A stretch of DNA of 64,000 nt from a bacterium. Its GTDB lineage: Bacteria > Elusimicrobiota > Elusimicrobia > Elusimicrobiales > UBA9959. Numbering within the stretch: the first letter of the stretch is position 1; every line of letters begins with the position of its first letter. The stretch lies in the NCBI GenBank assembly GCA_021789695.1, contig JAJYJH010000004.1, forward strand, positions 1-64,000. The letters are read 5' to 3'. The notes under the pieces were generated by a model. The model made no database searches. It was not told the DNA's origin and saw only the letters and a list, made by a program, of their open reading frames with translations. A program made the position numbers and the translations under genes. Below are positions 17,544 through 29,071 of this stretch, one piece after another.

Positions 17544-17553
17544 GGTAAAAAAC

Positions 17554-18999
17554 ATGTTCAAACTAGCCTCTAAAGCGATAGAAGTGGCGGAAAAGCACAA
17601 AGTTGACTTTGGCGACATCCGCGTAGTGGAGCAGCGCGCCCAGGTCCTGGCGGTGAGGACGGGGGAGATTAGCGCCCTCACCGACGAGACTACCCTCGGC
17701 TATGGCGTACGCGTGCTCTATATGGGCGCCTGGGGCTTCGCTTCAGGCCGCGAGATGACCGAGCGCGCCGTCAAGGAAACGGCGCTGAAGGCCATAACCA
17801 TAGCCAAGGCCAGCCGCCTGCTGATGCGCGGCAAGGTGCGGCTGGCCGGAGAACCGGCCTATTCCGATTTCTGGCAAACGCCTTTCCAGAAGGACCCTTT
17901 CGCCGTGCCGGTGCAGCGCAAGCTGGACCTGCTGTTCGCGCTGGACAAGACGCTGCGCGCTCACCGGAATATAAAAGTCTCTGAGGCGGAAATGGAGTTC
18001 ATCCGCGAGCACCAGTGGCACCTGACCACCGAAGGCTCGCGCATAGAGCAGGTGCTGTTGAACTCCGGCGCCTCCATCTCGGCCACCGCGGTGGAAAACG
18101 GGGAATCGCAGATGCGCGGTTACCCCTCCTCGCACAGCGGCCAGATGCTGGGCGGCGGCTGGGAAATAATAGAAGCCCTGCACCTGGCCGACCACGCCGA
18201 ACGCGTGCGCGACGAGGCCGCCGCGCTGCTGAAGGCTCCCGTCTGCCCCGCGGGAGTAAAGGACCTGATCATTTCCGGCAACCAGTTGGCGCTGCAGATA
18301 CACGAGAGCGTGGGGCACGCCTCCGAACTGGACCGCGTGCTGGGCTACGAGGAATCCTACGCCGGGTCCAGCTTCGCCACTACGGATAAGCTGGGGAAGT
18401 TCCGCTACGGCTCGCCCATCGTCAACCTGGTGGCGGACGCCACGCTGCCCGGCGGCCTGGCCACCGCCGGCTACGACGACGACGGCGTGAAAGCCCAGCG
18501 CTGGCACATCGTAAAGGATGGCATCCTCTCCGGTTACATGACCAACCGCGAGTTCTGCGGCCGCATAGGACAGGAACGCTCCCGGGGCTGCAACCGCGCC
18601 GACGGCTATTCCAACATTCCCATAATCCGCATCTCCAACCTGAGCCTGATGCCGGGAGATTCCTCAACTGAAGAGCTCGTTTCCGGGATAAAAGACGGGT
18701 TAATAATGGAGAACAACACGTCCTGGAGCATAGACCAGAAACGCCTTAATTTCCAGTTCGGCTGCGAGATAGGCTGGGAGATCAGGAACGGCAAAAAAGG
18801 CCGCATGATAAAAAACCCCAGGTACCAGGGTATTACACCTGAGTTCTGGGGCTCCTGCGACGGCATCGCGGGCCCGCAGGAATGGCGCCTGTGGGGCGTT
18901 TCCAACTGCGGCAAAGGGCAGCCTGGCCAGAGGGCCATGATGTGTCACGCCTCAAGCCCAGCGCGCTTCCGCAAGGTAAAAGTGGGAATAAAGGGTTAA
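17554..18999 (+). CDS. tldD: TldD-family zinc metalloprotease
   Basis: Catalytic subunit of the TldD/TldE heterodimer. 481 residues from the ATG at 17554; the reading frame extends upstream inside pmbA but the ATG just after the pmbA stop is the sensible start. The zinc motif HExxxH is seen in LALQIHESVGHASELDRVLG (about residue 250), and the third ligand region is probably NREFCGRIGQERSRGCNRAD. The C-terminal part has the family block EFWGSCDGIAGPQEWRLWGV and a Gly/Cys-containing end. A RiPP-like locus occurs in the same window (50305-53334), and TldD/E proteins are known leader proteases in some RiPP systems, but no physical linkage supports this here. Confidence 0.93.
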   Translation: MFKLASKAIEVAEKHKVDFGDIRVVEQRAQVLAVRTGEISALTDETTLGYGVRVLYMGAWGFASGREMTERAVKETALKAITIAKASRLLMRGKVRLAGEPAYSDFWQTPFQKDPFAVPVQRKLDLLFALDKTLRAHRNIKVSEAEMEFIREHQWHLTTEGSRIEQVLLNSGASISATAVENGESQMRGYPSSHSGQMLGGGWEIIEALHLADHAERVRDEAAALLKAPVCPAGVKDLIISGNQLALQIHESVGHASELDRVLGYEESYAGSSFATTDKLGKFRYGSPIVNLVADATLPGGLATAGYDDDGVKAQRWHIVKDGILSGYMTNREFCGRIGQERSRGCNRADGYSNIPIIRISNLSLMPGDSSTEELVSGIKDGLIMENNTSWSIDQKRLNFQFGCEIGWEIRNGKKGRMIKNPRYQGITPEFWGSCDGIAGPQEWRLWGVSNCGKGQPGQRAMMCHASSPARFRKVKVGIKG

Positions 19000-19020
19000 A
19001 ACCCTTCCCGCCTCTTCCGC

Positions 19021-19050
19021 ATAAAAAAGCGTCTTCGGGCGCTTTTTTAT
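19021..19050 (+). terminator. Rho-independent terminator after tldD
   Basis: An 11-base-pair stem (ataaaaaagcg with cgcttttttat) around an eight-base loop, ending in a T-run, 21 bases after the tldD stop. Confidence 0.85.
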
Positions 19051-19061
19051 CTTTTCTGTCG

Positions 19062-19090
19062 TTGACTTGAAGTAATCGGAAATATATAAT
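19062..19090 (+). promoter_or_regulatory. Sigma-70-type promoter of dnaA
   Basis: TTGACT at 19062-19067, a 17-base spacer and TATAAT at 19085-19090. Initiation would fall near 19097, leaving an untranslated leader of about 185 bases before the dnaA start. Confidence 0.8.
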
Positions 19091-19204
19091 ATTATAGATA
19101 TCCGCAAAGGGAGGCTTTTTTCAACCGGACTAAAAGGTCTCTTTGTTCGTCTTTTAGTAACTTATTTTGGAGCAGAACCGTTGGAAATTACGATTCCAAA
19201 AAAG

Positions 19205-19289
19205 TTATCAACATAAAAAAAGCATAAAAAATAAGAGTTTTTATAGTGGCGACAGAATCTATTAACAGTTGTGGATAACTTGTGGATAA
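19205..19289. other. DnaA-box cluster, candidate replication origin and dnaA autoregulatory site
   Basis: Two consensus DnaA boxes in minus orientation (TGTGGATAA at 19270-19278 and 19281-19289) are spaced 11 bases apart, and one near-consensus plus box (TTATCAACA) lies at 19205-19213. Between them is an A/T-rich stretch (19213-19245) suitable for unwinding. The arrangement directly upstream of dnaA fits oriC and/or dnaA self-repression. Only three boxes are visible, so part of the origin could lie elsewhere. Confidence 0.65.
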
Positions 19290-20634
19290 CTTAACCGATA
19301 TCAAGGACACCTGGCAGAAAATGCTTCAAAAACTGGACGCCGAGATAGGTTCCGGGACTGTGGACCTCTGGGTGCGCCCGATAAAGCTTCTTTTCATAGA
19401 GGGAGACACTCTCAAGCTCGAAGTTCCGGACTCCATTATCTACAATACGGTTAAACAGCGCTACGAGGAAAAGATCGTTTCGCTCCTGGAGGAATTCACC
19501 GGCAGGAACCTTAAGATAACCTATTCAATGTCGCTTGCGCCCACGGAACCTCCGCCTCAGTCCAAGGCCGCGCCGGCCGCCATAGCCCTGCCGGCCAACT
19601 ATTATTCCTTTAATCCGAACTACACCTTCGAGACCTTCATAATGGGCACTTCCAACCGCTTCGCTTTCGCCGCCGCGGAAGGAGTGGCAAAGACTCCGGG
19701 ACAGACAAACCCTTTTTTCATCTACAGCCCCCCGGGCCTAGGCAAGACCCATCTACTGCACGCCATAGCGCACGGCATCATGAAAAAGAACTCCTCGGCC
19801 CGCATCCTTTACACGGCCAGCGAGAATTTCGTCAACGAGTACATCGACGCGGTGCGCGGCGGAGCCACAGAGCAGTTCCGCAGCAAGTACCGAAGGCTGG
19901 ACTGCCTGCTGCTCGACGACATTCAGTTCCTCGTAGACAAGGAGCGCAGCGAAGAGGAGTTCTTTTACACGTTCAACTCGCTGTTCGAATCGAAAAAGCA
20001 GATCGTGGTCACTTCAGACCGCCCGCCTCGAGAACTCGCCTTGGGCCAGCGCCTGATTTCCCGCTTCCTGTCCGGAGTGGTGGCCGATATAAAGATTCCA
20101 GATTTTGAGACACGTGTGGCGATACTGCGCCAGAAGAGGGAAAATCATAAGTACGATATTCCCGACGACGTCATAACCTTCATCGCGGAGAACGTCAAAA
20201 AGAACATCAGGGAACTGGAGGGTTGCCTGATAACGGTGGGAAACTTCTGTTCCAATATGCGCATACAACCTTCCATAGACGCGGTCAAGGAAATAATAAA
20301 GGATCACATCAGCGACCACGATCTGGAAGACAGGAAAGTGACGATAGAACAGATAAAGAACGTGGTAGCGGATAAGTACAACGTCGAACTCAGGGAAATG
20401 AACTCAAAGAAGCGCAGCGAGAATATAGCTTTCCCGCGGCAGGTGGCGATGTACCTTGCCGGCACTATGACTGATCTTTCCCTGACGGATATAGGGGAAG
20501 CTTTCGGCAAGGACCACGCCACCGTGATGTACGCCAAGAACAAGATAGGACAGATGGTGCAGACTGACCCCTATTTCAACGAAACGCTGAACCAGATAAT
20601 AACTAAGATAAAGGCTGTTAATAACAAGAGCTGA
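19282..20634 (+). CDS. dnaA: Chromosomal replication initiator DnaA
   Basis: Binds DnaA boxes and melts the origin. 450 residues. Domain I (about 1-85) includes TWQKMLQKLDAEIGSGTVDL. The AAA+ domain has Walker A (PPGLGKTHLLHAIAHG) and Walker B (LDCLLLDDIQFLVDKE). The C-terminal DNA-binding domain has FGKDHATVMYAKNKI. The start is unusual: an in-frame TAA at 19276-19278 leaves GTG at 19282 as the only early start, and this GTG lies inside the second DnaA box with no Shine-Dalgarno sequence. The next ATG (19321) would remove part of domain I. Initiation at GTG 19282 is the better choice. Confidence 0.96.
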   Translation: MDNLTDIKDTWQKMLQKLDAEIGSGTVDLWVRPIKLLFIEGDTLKLEVPDSIIYNTVKQRYEEKIVSLLEEFTGRNLKITYSMSLAPTEPPPQSKAAPAAIALPANYYSFNPNYTFETFIMGTSNRFAFAAAEGVAKTPGQTNPFFIYSPPGLGKTHLLHAIAHGIMKKNSSARILYTASENFVNEYIDAVRGGATEQFRSKYRRLDCLLLDDIQFLVDKERSEEEFFYTFNSLFESKKQIVVTSDRPPRELALGQRLISRFLSGVVADIKIPDFETRVAILRQKRENHKYDIPDDVITFIAENVKKNIRELEGCLITVGNFCSNMRIQPSIDAVKEIIKDHISDHDLEDRKVTIEQIKNVVADKYNVELREMNSKKRSENIAFPRQVAMYLAGTMTDLSLTDIGEAFGKDHATVMYAKNKIGQMVQTDPYFNETLNQIITKIKAVNNKS

Positions 20635-20757
20635 AGGGAGAAAAACACCGGCCTTTGTCAGGATTGTCAGTGAAATCGGATAAGTTGTTAATAAATTTCC
20701 CCTATGCTTTTCACAGCTCTGACACTACAAACAACTATCTTATAGAGGACTATAAAG

Positions 20758-21876
20758 ATGAAAATCAACAGTAATCGTGAAACCCTGATAAAAGGGATAC
20801 AGACCATCCAGGCGGGGGTCTCTTCCAAGACCGGAACCATCCCTATACTCCAGAACTTTCTCATGGAGACGGAGGAAAAGGGAGTGAAAGTGGTCTTCAC
20901 GGACCTGGAGATGGCCATAAAACACCATATTCCTGTCGAGATAAAGGGAGAAGGCAGCATAACGGTTCCCATTAAAAAGTTCATGGAGATAGTGCAGAAC
21001 CTGGGAGAGGATTCCTCCGTCAACATCGCCGTTGACGAGAATAACAGGATTTCTATTCTTAGCGGGAAGTCACGTTTTAAACTGGGCGGCGCGCCCAAGA
21101 ACGATTACCCGGTCATCCCGGACCTTGACGAGAGCAACTCTTTCAAGGTGCCGGCGAAACTGCTGGCCGACATGATAAACGGCACCATCTTCTCCGCCTC
21201 TACCGAGGACGATAGGCACTTTCTTAACGGCCTTCTGTGGAAGTTCGAGAAAGACACTTTCTTCCTGGTGGCCACGGACGGCCGCCGCCTGGCCGTCTCC
21301 TCCACCAGGAAGGTCAAGGCTAAAAAGGAGTTCAAGGCTATAGTTCCGTCCAAGATACTTGGTGAGTTGTCCCGCTTCATAAAAGCCTCTGGCGCGAAGG
21401 ACGACGACGAGGTGACGGTTGGCCTTTCCTCCAACCAGATAGGTTTCAGACTGGGCAAGACTGTTTTTATCTCGCGGCTGGTGGAGGGGAACTTCCCTGC
21501 CTACGAGCAGATCATTCCGAAAAGCCACGAGATGGAGGTGACGCTGAAAGCGGAAAAACTGACCGCGGTCACTAAGCGCGCCGCCATCTGCTCCAGCGAG
21601 CGCTCCGGAGCCGTGAAGTATACCTTCAGGAAGGGCGCGCTGGTTGTGAATTCCGCCTCGCAGAGCATGGATTTTGAGGACGAGATAGAGGCTGATTACG
21701 ACGGAAAGGAATTCCAGATAAGTTTTAATCCGAAGTTCATCCTGGACATCCTGAAAGCAGCGGGAGAGGGGGAGGTTACGGCCGAATTTACTTCCCCGTC
21801 CACGCCGGCTCTGCTGAGGATGAAGGGGCATGAGGGGTTGCTGTACATCGTGATGCCCCTTCGCACCCAGGCCTAG
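20758..21876 (+). CDS. dnaN: DNA polymerase III beta subunit (sliding clamp)
   Basis: Ring-shaped processivity clamp for replication. 372 residues, the normal length, with three repeated domains. It starts MKINSNRETLIKGIQTIQAG after an AGAGGA ribosome-binding site 8 bases away. The middle block DDRHFLNGLLWKF and ATDGRRLAVSSTRKV are typical. It ends in LLYIVMPLRTQA, the MPxR motif of the peptide-binding pocket. It lies 123 bases downstream of dnaA. The DUF721 gene follows, and recF, often found here, is absent. Confidence 0.97.
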   Translation: MKINSNRETLIKGIQTIQAGVSSKTGTIPILQNFLMETEEKGVKVVFTDLEMAIKHHIPVEIKGEGSITVPIKKFMEIVQNLGEDSSVNIAVDENNRISILSGKSRFKLGGAPKNDYPVIPDLDESNSFKVPAKLLADMINGTIFSASTEDDRHFLNGLLWKFEKDTFFLVATDGRRLAVSSTRKVKAKKEFKAIVPSKILGELSRFIKASGAKDDDEVTVGLSSNQIGFRLGKTVFISRLVEGNFPAYEQIIPKSHEMEVTLKAEKLTAVTKRAAICSSERSGAVKYTFRKGALVVNSASQSMDFEDEIEADYDGKEFQISFNPKFILDILKAAGEGEVTAEFTSPSTPALLRMKGHEGLLYIVMPLRTQA

Positions 21877-21895
21877 GGCCTGGCTAGGAGGCCGT

Positions 21896-22201
21896 ATATT
21901 CCTCTCCAGGAAAAGCCAGAACTGGCGCAAGGCCGACGCCATCTGCTCCTCCCGAAGGCTGCTGGGTGGAGCCGACCTGGACAGACTTGGAGTGCTGGAA
22001 GCGGTCTGGATGAAGGAACTGGGCCGGCTCGGAGAGCACTGCGTGCTGCTCGGGGTGGACAAGGGTGCGCTGGTCGTCAAACCTTCCTCTGCGGCCGCGG
22101 CCAGCGAACTGGCCCTGCGCAGTTCTGTGCTGGTGAAAGGTTTTAACAAGTACTTCAAGCGGCCGTGGATAAGGGCTATAAGGCCAGCCACTAAGATTTG
22201 A
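21896..22201 (+). CDS. DUF721/DciA-like protein, non-canonical start suspected
   Basis: DciA loads or supports the replicative helicase in bacteria that lack DnaC. The frame from about 21881 to 22201 reads like a DUF721 domain: WRKADAICSSRRLLGG, then LEAVWMKELGRLGEHC, GVDKGALVVKPSSAAAASEL, VLVKGFNKYF and WIRAIRPATKI. No ATG, GTG or TTG occurs in it before GTG 21992, which would cut the domain in half. A strong AGGAGG at 21886-21891 is followed four bases later by an in-frame ATA (21896). An ATA start, a sequencing error or an upstream frameshift could each explain this. The place between dnaN and gyrB suits DciA. Confidence 0.6.
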   Translation: MFLSRKSQNWRKADAICSSRRLLGGADLDRLGVLEAVWMKELGRLGEHCVLLGVDKGALVVKPSSAAAASELALRSSVLVKGFNKYFKRPWIRAIRPATKI

Positions 22202-22209
22202 AAAAGGAG

Positions 22210-22230
22210 CCGCGCCCCATAGGGGTGCGG
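22210..22230 (+). promoter_or_regulatory. Hairpin directly upstream of the gyrB ribosome-binding site
   Basis: A nine-pair stem (one G-T pair) with an ATA loop, followed by an A-run rather than a T-run, so it is not a plus-strand terminator. It lies 17 bases before the gyrB ATG and may affect translation or RNA stability. Confidence 0.35.
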
Positions 22231-22235
22231 GTTAA

Positions 22236-24716
<2,481 letters not shown>

Positions 24717-24731
24717 AACCGGAGCAACGAA

Positions 24732-27239
24732 ATGGCAGAATCCAAAGATCACACACCGAAGCAGACCGCCGAGAACATGTTCGTCAACATCATTGACCGC
24801 GACATCAGCGAGGAAATGAAGTCCTCGTACATAGACTACTCCATGAGCGTCATCGTGGGCCGCGCGCTGCCCGACGTGCGCGACGGTCTCAAGCCCGTGC
24901 ACCGCCGCGTGCTGTACACGATGGACGACATGGGCCTGCAGCACAACAAGCCCTTCAAGAAATCCGCCCGCATAGTCGGCGACGTGATGGGCAAGTACCA
25001 TCCGCACGGCGACGCCTCCATCTACGACACCCTGGTGCGCATGGCCCAGCCTTTCAGCCTGCGCTATATGCTCGTCGACGGGCAGGGCAACTTCGGCTCC
25101 GTGGACGGCGACCCCGCCGCCGCGATGCGCTACACCGAGGCCCGCCTGTCCGGCATAGCCGGCGAGCTGCTGGCCGACATAGAGAAAGAGACGGTGAAGT
25201 TCATCCCCAACTACGACGGTTCCATGACCGAGCCGTCGGTGCTGCCGGGCAAGCTGCCCAATCTCCTCGTCAACGGCGCCTCCGGCATCGCCGTCGGCAT
25301 GGCCACCAACATCCCGACCCACAACCTCGCCGAGGTCTGCGACGCCACGATCGCCGTGATCGAGAACCCCGACGTGGAGACCAAGGACCTGCTGAAGTTG
25401 CTGAAGGGCCCCGACTTTCCGACCGGCGGCATCATCCGCGGCCGCAAAGGGATAAAGGATTACTTCGAGACCGGCCGCGGCTCCATCACGATCCAGGCCC
25501 GCGCCGAGATCGAGGAGATGAAGGGCAACCGCGAGTGCATCGTGGTCACCGAGATCCCCTACCAGGTCAACAAGAGCGCGCTGATCGAGACGATAGCCGA
25601 GCTGGTCAAGGAAAAGAAGATCCCCGACATCTCCGACATCCGCGACGAGTCGGACCGCCGCGGCATGCGCATCGTCATAGAGATCAAGCGCGACGGCAAC
25701 GCCCAGGTGGTGCTGAACCAGCTTTACAAGCACACTCAGATGGAGACCGGCTTCGGCGTCATCATGCTGGCCATCGTGGACGGCCGCCCGCGCGTGCTGC
25801 CCGTCAAGGAAGTGATGCAGCAGTACGTGCGCCACCGCCGCCTGATGGTGGTGAACCGCACCAAGTACGACCTGAAGAAGGCCCTCGCCCGCGCCCACAT
25901 CCTGGAAGGCTACCTGATAGCCCTGCAGAACATCGACGCGGTCGTCGAGATCATCAAGAAGGCCAAGGACGCGCTGGAGGCCAAGCTAAAACTGATGGCG
26001 AAGTTCGCGCTCAGCGACATCCAGGCCCAGGCCATTCTCGACATGCGCCTGCACCAGCTGACCCGCCTGGAGGTCGGCGCGATAGAGGAAGAGCACAAGG
26101 CGCTGATGAAGCTGATAGCCGAGCTGAAGAGCATCCTCGCCGACCCGAAGAAGGTGCTGAAGATCATCGTCGACGAGTTGAAAGAGATGAAGGCCAAGTA
26201 CGGCGACAAGCGCCTGACCGAGATTACCGGCGAAGCGGCCGAACTCGACATCGAGGACCTCATACCCGAGGAGAAGGTCGTCATCACGATGAGCCACGGC
26301 GGCTACATCAAGCGGATACCTGCCGACACCTACAAGGTGCAGGGCAGGGGCGGCAAGGGCATCATCGGCTCCGAGGTGCGCGAGGAGGACTTCATCGAGA
26401 AGCTCTTCGTGACCTCCAGCCACGCCACGATACTGATGTTTACCACGCGCGGCACGGTGTACGCGCTGAAGGGCTACGAGATCCCCGAGGGCAACCGTAC
26501 GTCCCGCGGCAAGGCGATAGTGAACCTGCTGCAGATCAAGGACGAAAAGGTCACCTCGGTGCTCGCGGTCGAATCCTTTGACGAAGCCAAGGGCAAGGAG
26601 AGCTTCATCGTGATGTGCACCCGCAAGGGCAATATCAAGAAGACCCCGATCTCCGACTTCGCCAACATCCGCCGCAGCGGTATCATAGCGATCGGTCTGG
26701 AGGACGGCGACATCCTGACCTCCGTCGGCAACACCGACGGCAAGTACGAGATCATCATCGGCACCAAGGCCGGCATGAGCATCCGTTTCAGCGAGAGCGA
26801 CGTGCGCAGCATGGGCCGCGGGGCCATGGGTGTGCGCGGCATCCGCCTGGACGACGGCGACCAGGTAATCGGCATGGAAGTGGCCGAGCCGAAAACCAGA
26901 AAAACGCTGCTGACGGTCTGCGTGAACGGCTACGGCAAGCGCACGGACCTTGACGAATACCGGCACCAGGGCCGCGGCGGCTCCGGCGTCATCACGATCA
27001 AGGCGACGGACCGCAACGGCGCCGTGGTCGGCATCCACCTCGTGGAGAACAAGGACCACCTGATGGTGATGACCGAGAAGGGCAAGATCATCCGCATGCC
27101 CTGCAAGGACCTGCGCGTGATCAGCCGCAACACGCAGGGCGTGCGCCTCGTGAGGCTCGAGGAGGGCGACAAGATCGCCAGCGTCGAGCCCGTGGTGGAC
27201 GACGGAGACGAAACCAAGCCCGCCGAAGAGAAAAAGTAA
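24732..27239 (+). CDS. gyrA: DNA gyrase subunit A
   Basis: DNA-cleaving subunit of gyrase. 835 residues. The active-site Tyr is in [18 protein letters not shown] (about residue 133). The N-terminal [20 protein letters not shown] and [20 protein letters not shown] are the quinolone-resistance-determining region. The C-terminal beta-pinwheel carries the GyrA box as QGRGGKG (about residue 537), which separates it from ParC. It follows gyrB after 15 bases and shares its transcript. The C-terminus is acidic ([13 protein letters not shown]). Confidence 0.97.
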   Translation: MAESKDHTPKQTAENMFVNIIDRDISEEMKSSYIDYSMSVIVGRALPDVRDGLKPVHRRVLYTMDDMGLQHNKPFKKSARIVGDVMGKYHPHGDASIYDTLVRMAQPFSLRYMLVDGQGNFGSVDGDPAAAMRYTEARLSGIAGELLADIEKETVKFIPNYDGSMTEPSVLPGKLPNLLVNGASGIAVGMATNIPTHNLAEVCDATIAVIENPDVETKDLLKLLKGPDFPTGGIIRGRKGIKDYFETGRGSITIQARAEIEEMKGNRECIVVTEIPYQVNKSALIETIAELVKEKKIPDISDIRDESDRRGMRIVIEIKRDGNAQVVLNQLYKHTQMETGFGVIMLAIVDGRPRVLPVKEVMQQYVRHRRLMVVNRTKYDLKKALARAHILEGYLIALQNIDAVVEIIKKAKDALEAKLKLMAKFALSDIQAQAILDMRLHQLTRLEVGAIEEEHKALMKLIAELKSILADPKKVLKIIVDELKEMKAKYGDKRLTEITGEAAELDIEDLIPEEKVVITMSHGGYIKRIPADTYKVQGRGGKGIIGSEVREEDFIEKLFVTSSHATILMFTTRGTVYALKGYEIPEGNRTSRGKAIVNLLQIKDEKVTSVLAVESFDEAKGKESFIVMCTRKGNIKKTPISDFANIRRSGIIAIGLEDGDILTSVGNTDGKYEIIIGTKAGMSIRFSESDVRSMGRGAMGVRGIRLDDGDQVIGMEVAEPKTRKTLLTVCVNGYGKRTDLDEYRHQGRGGSGVITIKATDRNGAVVGIHLVENKDHLMVMTEKGKIIRMPCKDLRVISRNTQGVRLVRLEEGDKIASVEPVVDDGDETKPAEEKK

Positions 27240-27255
27240 CGGCGGCGCGCAGGTA

Positions 27256-27293
27256 AAGGCGGCCGGGGAAAACTTCCCCGGCCGCCTTCTTTT
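27256..27293 (+). terminator. Terminator after gyrA
   Basis: A perfect stem (aaggcggccgggga with its complement) around a short loop, followed by TTCTTTT. It lies directly before the next gene's -10 element. Confidence 0.88.
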
Positions 27294-27295
27294 GC

Positions 27296-27301
27296 TAGAA
27301 T
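27296..27301 (+). promoter_or_regulatory. -10 element placed for a leaderless transcript
   Basis: TAGAAT ends six bases before the ATG at 27308, so initiation would fall on or next to the start codon. No ribosome-binding site is present. A good -35 is not seen. Confidence 0.45.
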
Positions 27302-27307
27302 TTAGAC

Positions 27308-27907
27308 ATGGACCCGACTCTTTTCGTGACGGCCGTTTTCACCCTGACGCTGGTGATGGACCCGCTCGGCAATATGCCGCTGTTCATGAGCGCGCTGAAG
27401 AACGTCTCCGAGGAACGTCGCCGGGCCGTGATACTGCGCGAGTTGTTTATAGCGCTGGGCATCATGGTGTTCTTCCTGCTGTTCGGCAAATACCTTGTGT
27501 CGGCGCTGGCTCTGGACCTCACGGCGATGGCGGTGGCCGGGGGCATCGTGCTTTTTCTGATAGCTATGCAGATGATCTTTCCGAATCCAGCCCACAACCT
27601 GGCCGAGGGCCCTGAGGGAGAGCCGTTCATGGTGCCGCTCGCCATCCCGCTGGTGGCCGGACCCTCCACTCTGACCATGGTGCTGCTCTTCTCGATGCGC
27701 GACCCCGGCCGCCTCTGGTTCTGGGCGGGAGTGGTCGGCGCGGCCTGGCTAATCAACGCCGTCATCCTGGCCGGCTTCTCCGGCTGGTTATCGCGCCTGC
27801 TGGGCCAGCGCGGCCTGCTGGCGATGGAAAAACTGATGGGCATGATTCTGGTGACCATCTCCGTGCAGATGGTCATGACCGGCATAAAGAAATTCCTGGT
27901 TTACTGA
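27308..27907 (+). CDS. MarC-family integral membrane protein
   Basis: 199 residues with six hydrophobic segments, matching MarC/UPF0056. VMDPLGNMPLFMSALKNVSE near the N-terminus is the family signature, followed by LTAMAVAGGIVLFLIAMQMI and VPLAIPLVAGPSTLTMVLLF. Members were once linked to multiple antibiotic resistance but the function is unknown; do not infer drug efflux. The ATG follows the gyrA terminator closely and seems to be leaderless. The gene stands alone. Confidence 0.9.
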   Translation: MDPTLFVTAVFTLTLVMDPLGNMPLFMSALKNVSEERRRAVILRELFIALGIMVFFLLFGKYLVSALALDLTAMAVAGGIVLFLIAMQMIFPNPAHNLAEGPEGEPFMVPLAIPLVAGPSTLTMVLLFSMRDPGRLWFWAGVVGAAWLINAVILAGFSGWLSRLLGQRGLLAMEKLMGMILVTISVQMVMTGIKKFLVY

Positions 27908-28006
27908 CATTCTCGTCCCCGGTTTTCCTTCTGGGCCGGCGGTCTGGGCCTTTAGTCCTATTGCCCTGAGGGACTCGCCGCCCTTGCGCATTCCGGGTTC
28001 ATACGC

Positions 28007-28012
28007 AATAAT
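28007..28012 (+). promoter_or_regulatory. -10-like element close to the 28019 start
   Basis: AATAAT ends six bases before the ATG within the AT-rich caataatatagg stretch. The ATG has no ribosome-binding site. Overlapping hexamers make the exact -10 uncertain. Confidence 0.35.
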
Positions 28013-28018
28013 ATAGGC

Positions 28019-28936
28019 ATGAAGAGACTGGAAGCCGCCCTGCTCGCCCTGCTGCTGGCCGCCCCGACGTTGGTCTCGGCCCAGGCTTTCGGCGACCTGC
28101 TGAGCCAGGCCGGCTCCGGGAGCGACGTCTCCGCCCCGCCTCCTCCCGCGGCCATGCCGCCGGCTGCCGTCGGCTTCACGGAGGCCCGCCAGTACCTTCC
28201 GCCCGACAACGACAACCCGGGCTTCAAATGGCCGGACGGGAACATCAGCAGGGGCGCGGCTCCCGCCGAAGATTTTTTCAAGACCGGGAAGGACCAGACT
28301 TATCTTGCGGCGGCTGCCGGCGCCGCCGGCGGTTGCGCCCTGGCCGCAAATACGGTTTACAGGACCGCCGGCAAGCCTGGTTTCGAGGGGGACTACATGG
28401 TCGTCCGCTTGGCCGGCCAAGTCCCTGGCTGCGGACTTCAGAAAGGCTATGTGAATATGTCCAACGTCTCGGCCAGTTCCGCGGGAGGCGCCTGGGAGCT
28501 GCCCAGGAACGTTCGGGCCTTCCTGGACACGCTGGCCTACGCGGAAGGGGTCAACAAGCATTACAACTACATCTTCACCTTCGTGACCTTCAGCAGTTAC
28601 GCCGATCATCCGCGCAGGAGGATTTGCTCCGGGCATCTGTGTTCGGACGCGGCCGGTCGCTATCAGTTCCTTTCTTCTACCTGGGACTCGCTGGCCAGCA
28701 GCCTCGGCCTGGCTGACTTCACGCCGCCCAGCCAGGAGAAAGCCGTGATGGAGATAATCCGCCGCGCCGGCGCCTACAAGTCCGTTGAAAAATCTAACGT
28801 GTACGCCAATTTCACGGCGGCGCTCAGGAGGCTGAACGGGACCTGGGCTTCCCTTCCCGGCAGTCCGTACGGCCAGCCCACCCATTCCTCCGCTGCGCTC
28901 TGGAAATACTACAAGACGGCACTGGCCAGATATTGA
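28019..28936 (+). CDS. Secreted lysozyme-like protein with phage lambda R-type (GH104-like) domain
   Basis: 305 residues. A signal peptide (MKRLEAALLALLLAAPTLVSAQA) is followed by a Pro/Ala-rich linker and a lysin domain from about residue 160. NVRAFLDTLAYAEGVNKHY carries the conserved Glu. FSSYADHPRRR, DAAGRYQFLSSTWDSLASSL, DFTPPSQEKAVMEI and GTWASLPGSPYGQ follow in the order seen in the lambda endolysin, a muramidase-type lytic transglycosylase. A region around residues 95-150 (TYLAAAAGAAGGCALAANTV) is not recognised. With a signal peptide and no holin or other phage genes nearby, it probably works on peptidoglycan for the cell itself. Confidence 0.83.
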   Translation: MKRLEAALLALLLAAPTLVSAQAFGDLLSQAGSGSDVSAPPPPAAMPPAAVGFTEARQYLPPDNDNPGFKWPDGNISRGAAPAEDFFKTGKDQTYLAAAAGAAGGCALAANTVYRTAGKPGFEGDYMVVRLAGQVPGCGLQKGYVNMSNVSASSAGGAWELPRNVRAFLDTLAYAEGVNKHYNYIFTFVTFSSYADHPRRRICSGHLCSDAAGRYQFLSSTWDSLASSLGLADFTPPSQEKAVMEIIRRAGAYKSVEKSNVYANFTAALRRLNGTWASLPGSPYGQPTHSSAALWKYYKTALARY

Positions 28937-28954
28937 GCCGCCGTTCTCCGTCGT

Positions 28955-28980
28955 AAAAGGCCCGCGCGCGGGCCTTTTTT
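28955..28980 (+). terminator. Terminator after the secreted lysozyme gene
   Basis: aaaaggcccgcg pairs with cgcgggcctttt, ending in six T residues, 18 bases after the stop. Confidence 0.9.
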
Positions 28981-29036
28981 CTTCCAGGCTTGCAGCGGGC
29001 GGTCCCAAAAAACTGGGCCTGGGTCTTTTATGGGCC

Positions 29037-29065
29037 TTGACAAGTCAAAGGGCGTCTGTTATATT
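29037..29065 (+). promoter_or_regulatory. Near-consensus sigma-70 promoter of a putative non-coding RNA
   Basis: TTGACA (29037-29042), exactly 17 bases, then TATATT (29060-29065). It is one of the best promoter matches in the window, yet no plausible plus-strand gene follows for over 700 bases. Initiation is expected near 29072. Confidence 0.8.
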
Positions 29066-29071
29066 AGAGTT

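Noticed and set aside
16002-17681. Long minus-strand open frame (559 residues) opposite pmbA
   Set aside because: It is antisense to a well-recognised gene and its composition (Arg/Gly/Val/His-rich) is that of shadow frames in GC-rich DNA.
16218-18999. TldE/TldD as leader protease of the Cys-His tail system
   Set aside because: TldD/E can process RiPPs elsewhere, but the genes are over 30 kb apart and the candidate substrate tail is C-terminal; no direct evidence.
28019-28936. Prophage remnant around the lambda-type lysozyme
   Set aside because: No holin, terminase, capsid or integrase sequence is nearby, and the protein carries a standard signal peptide.
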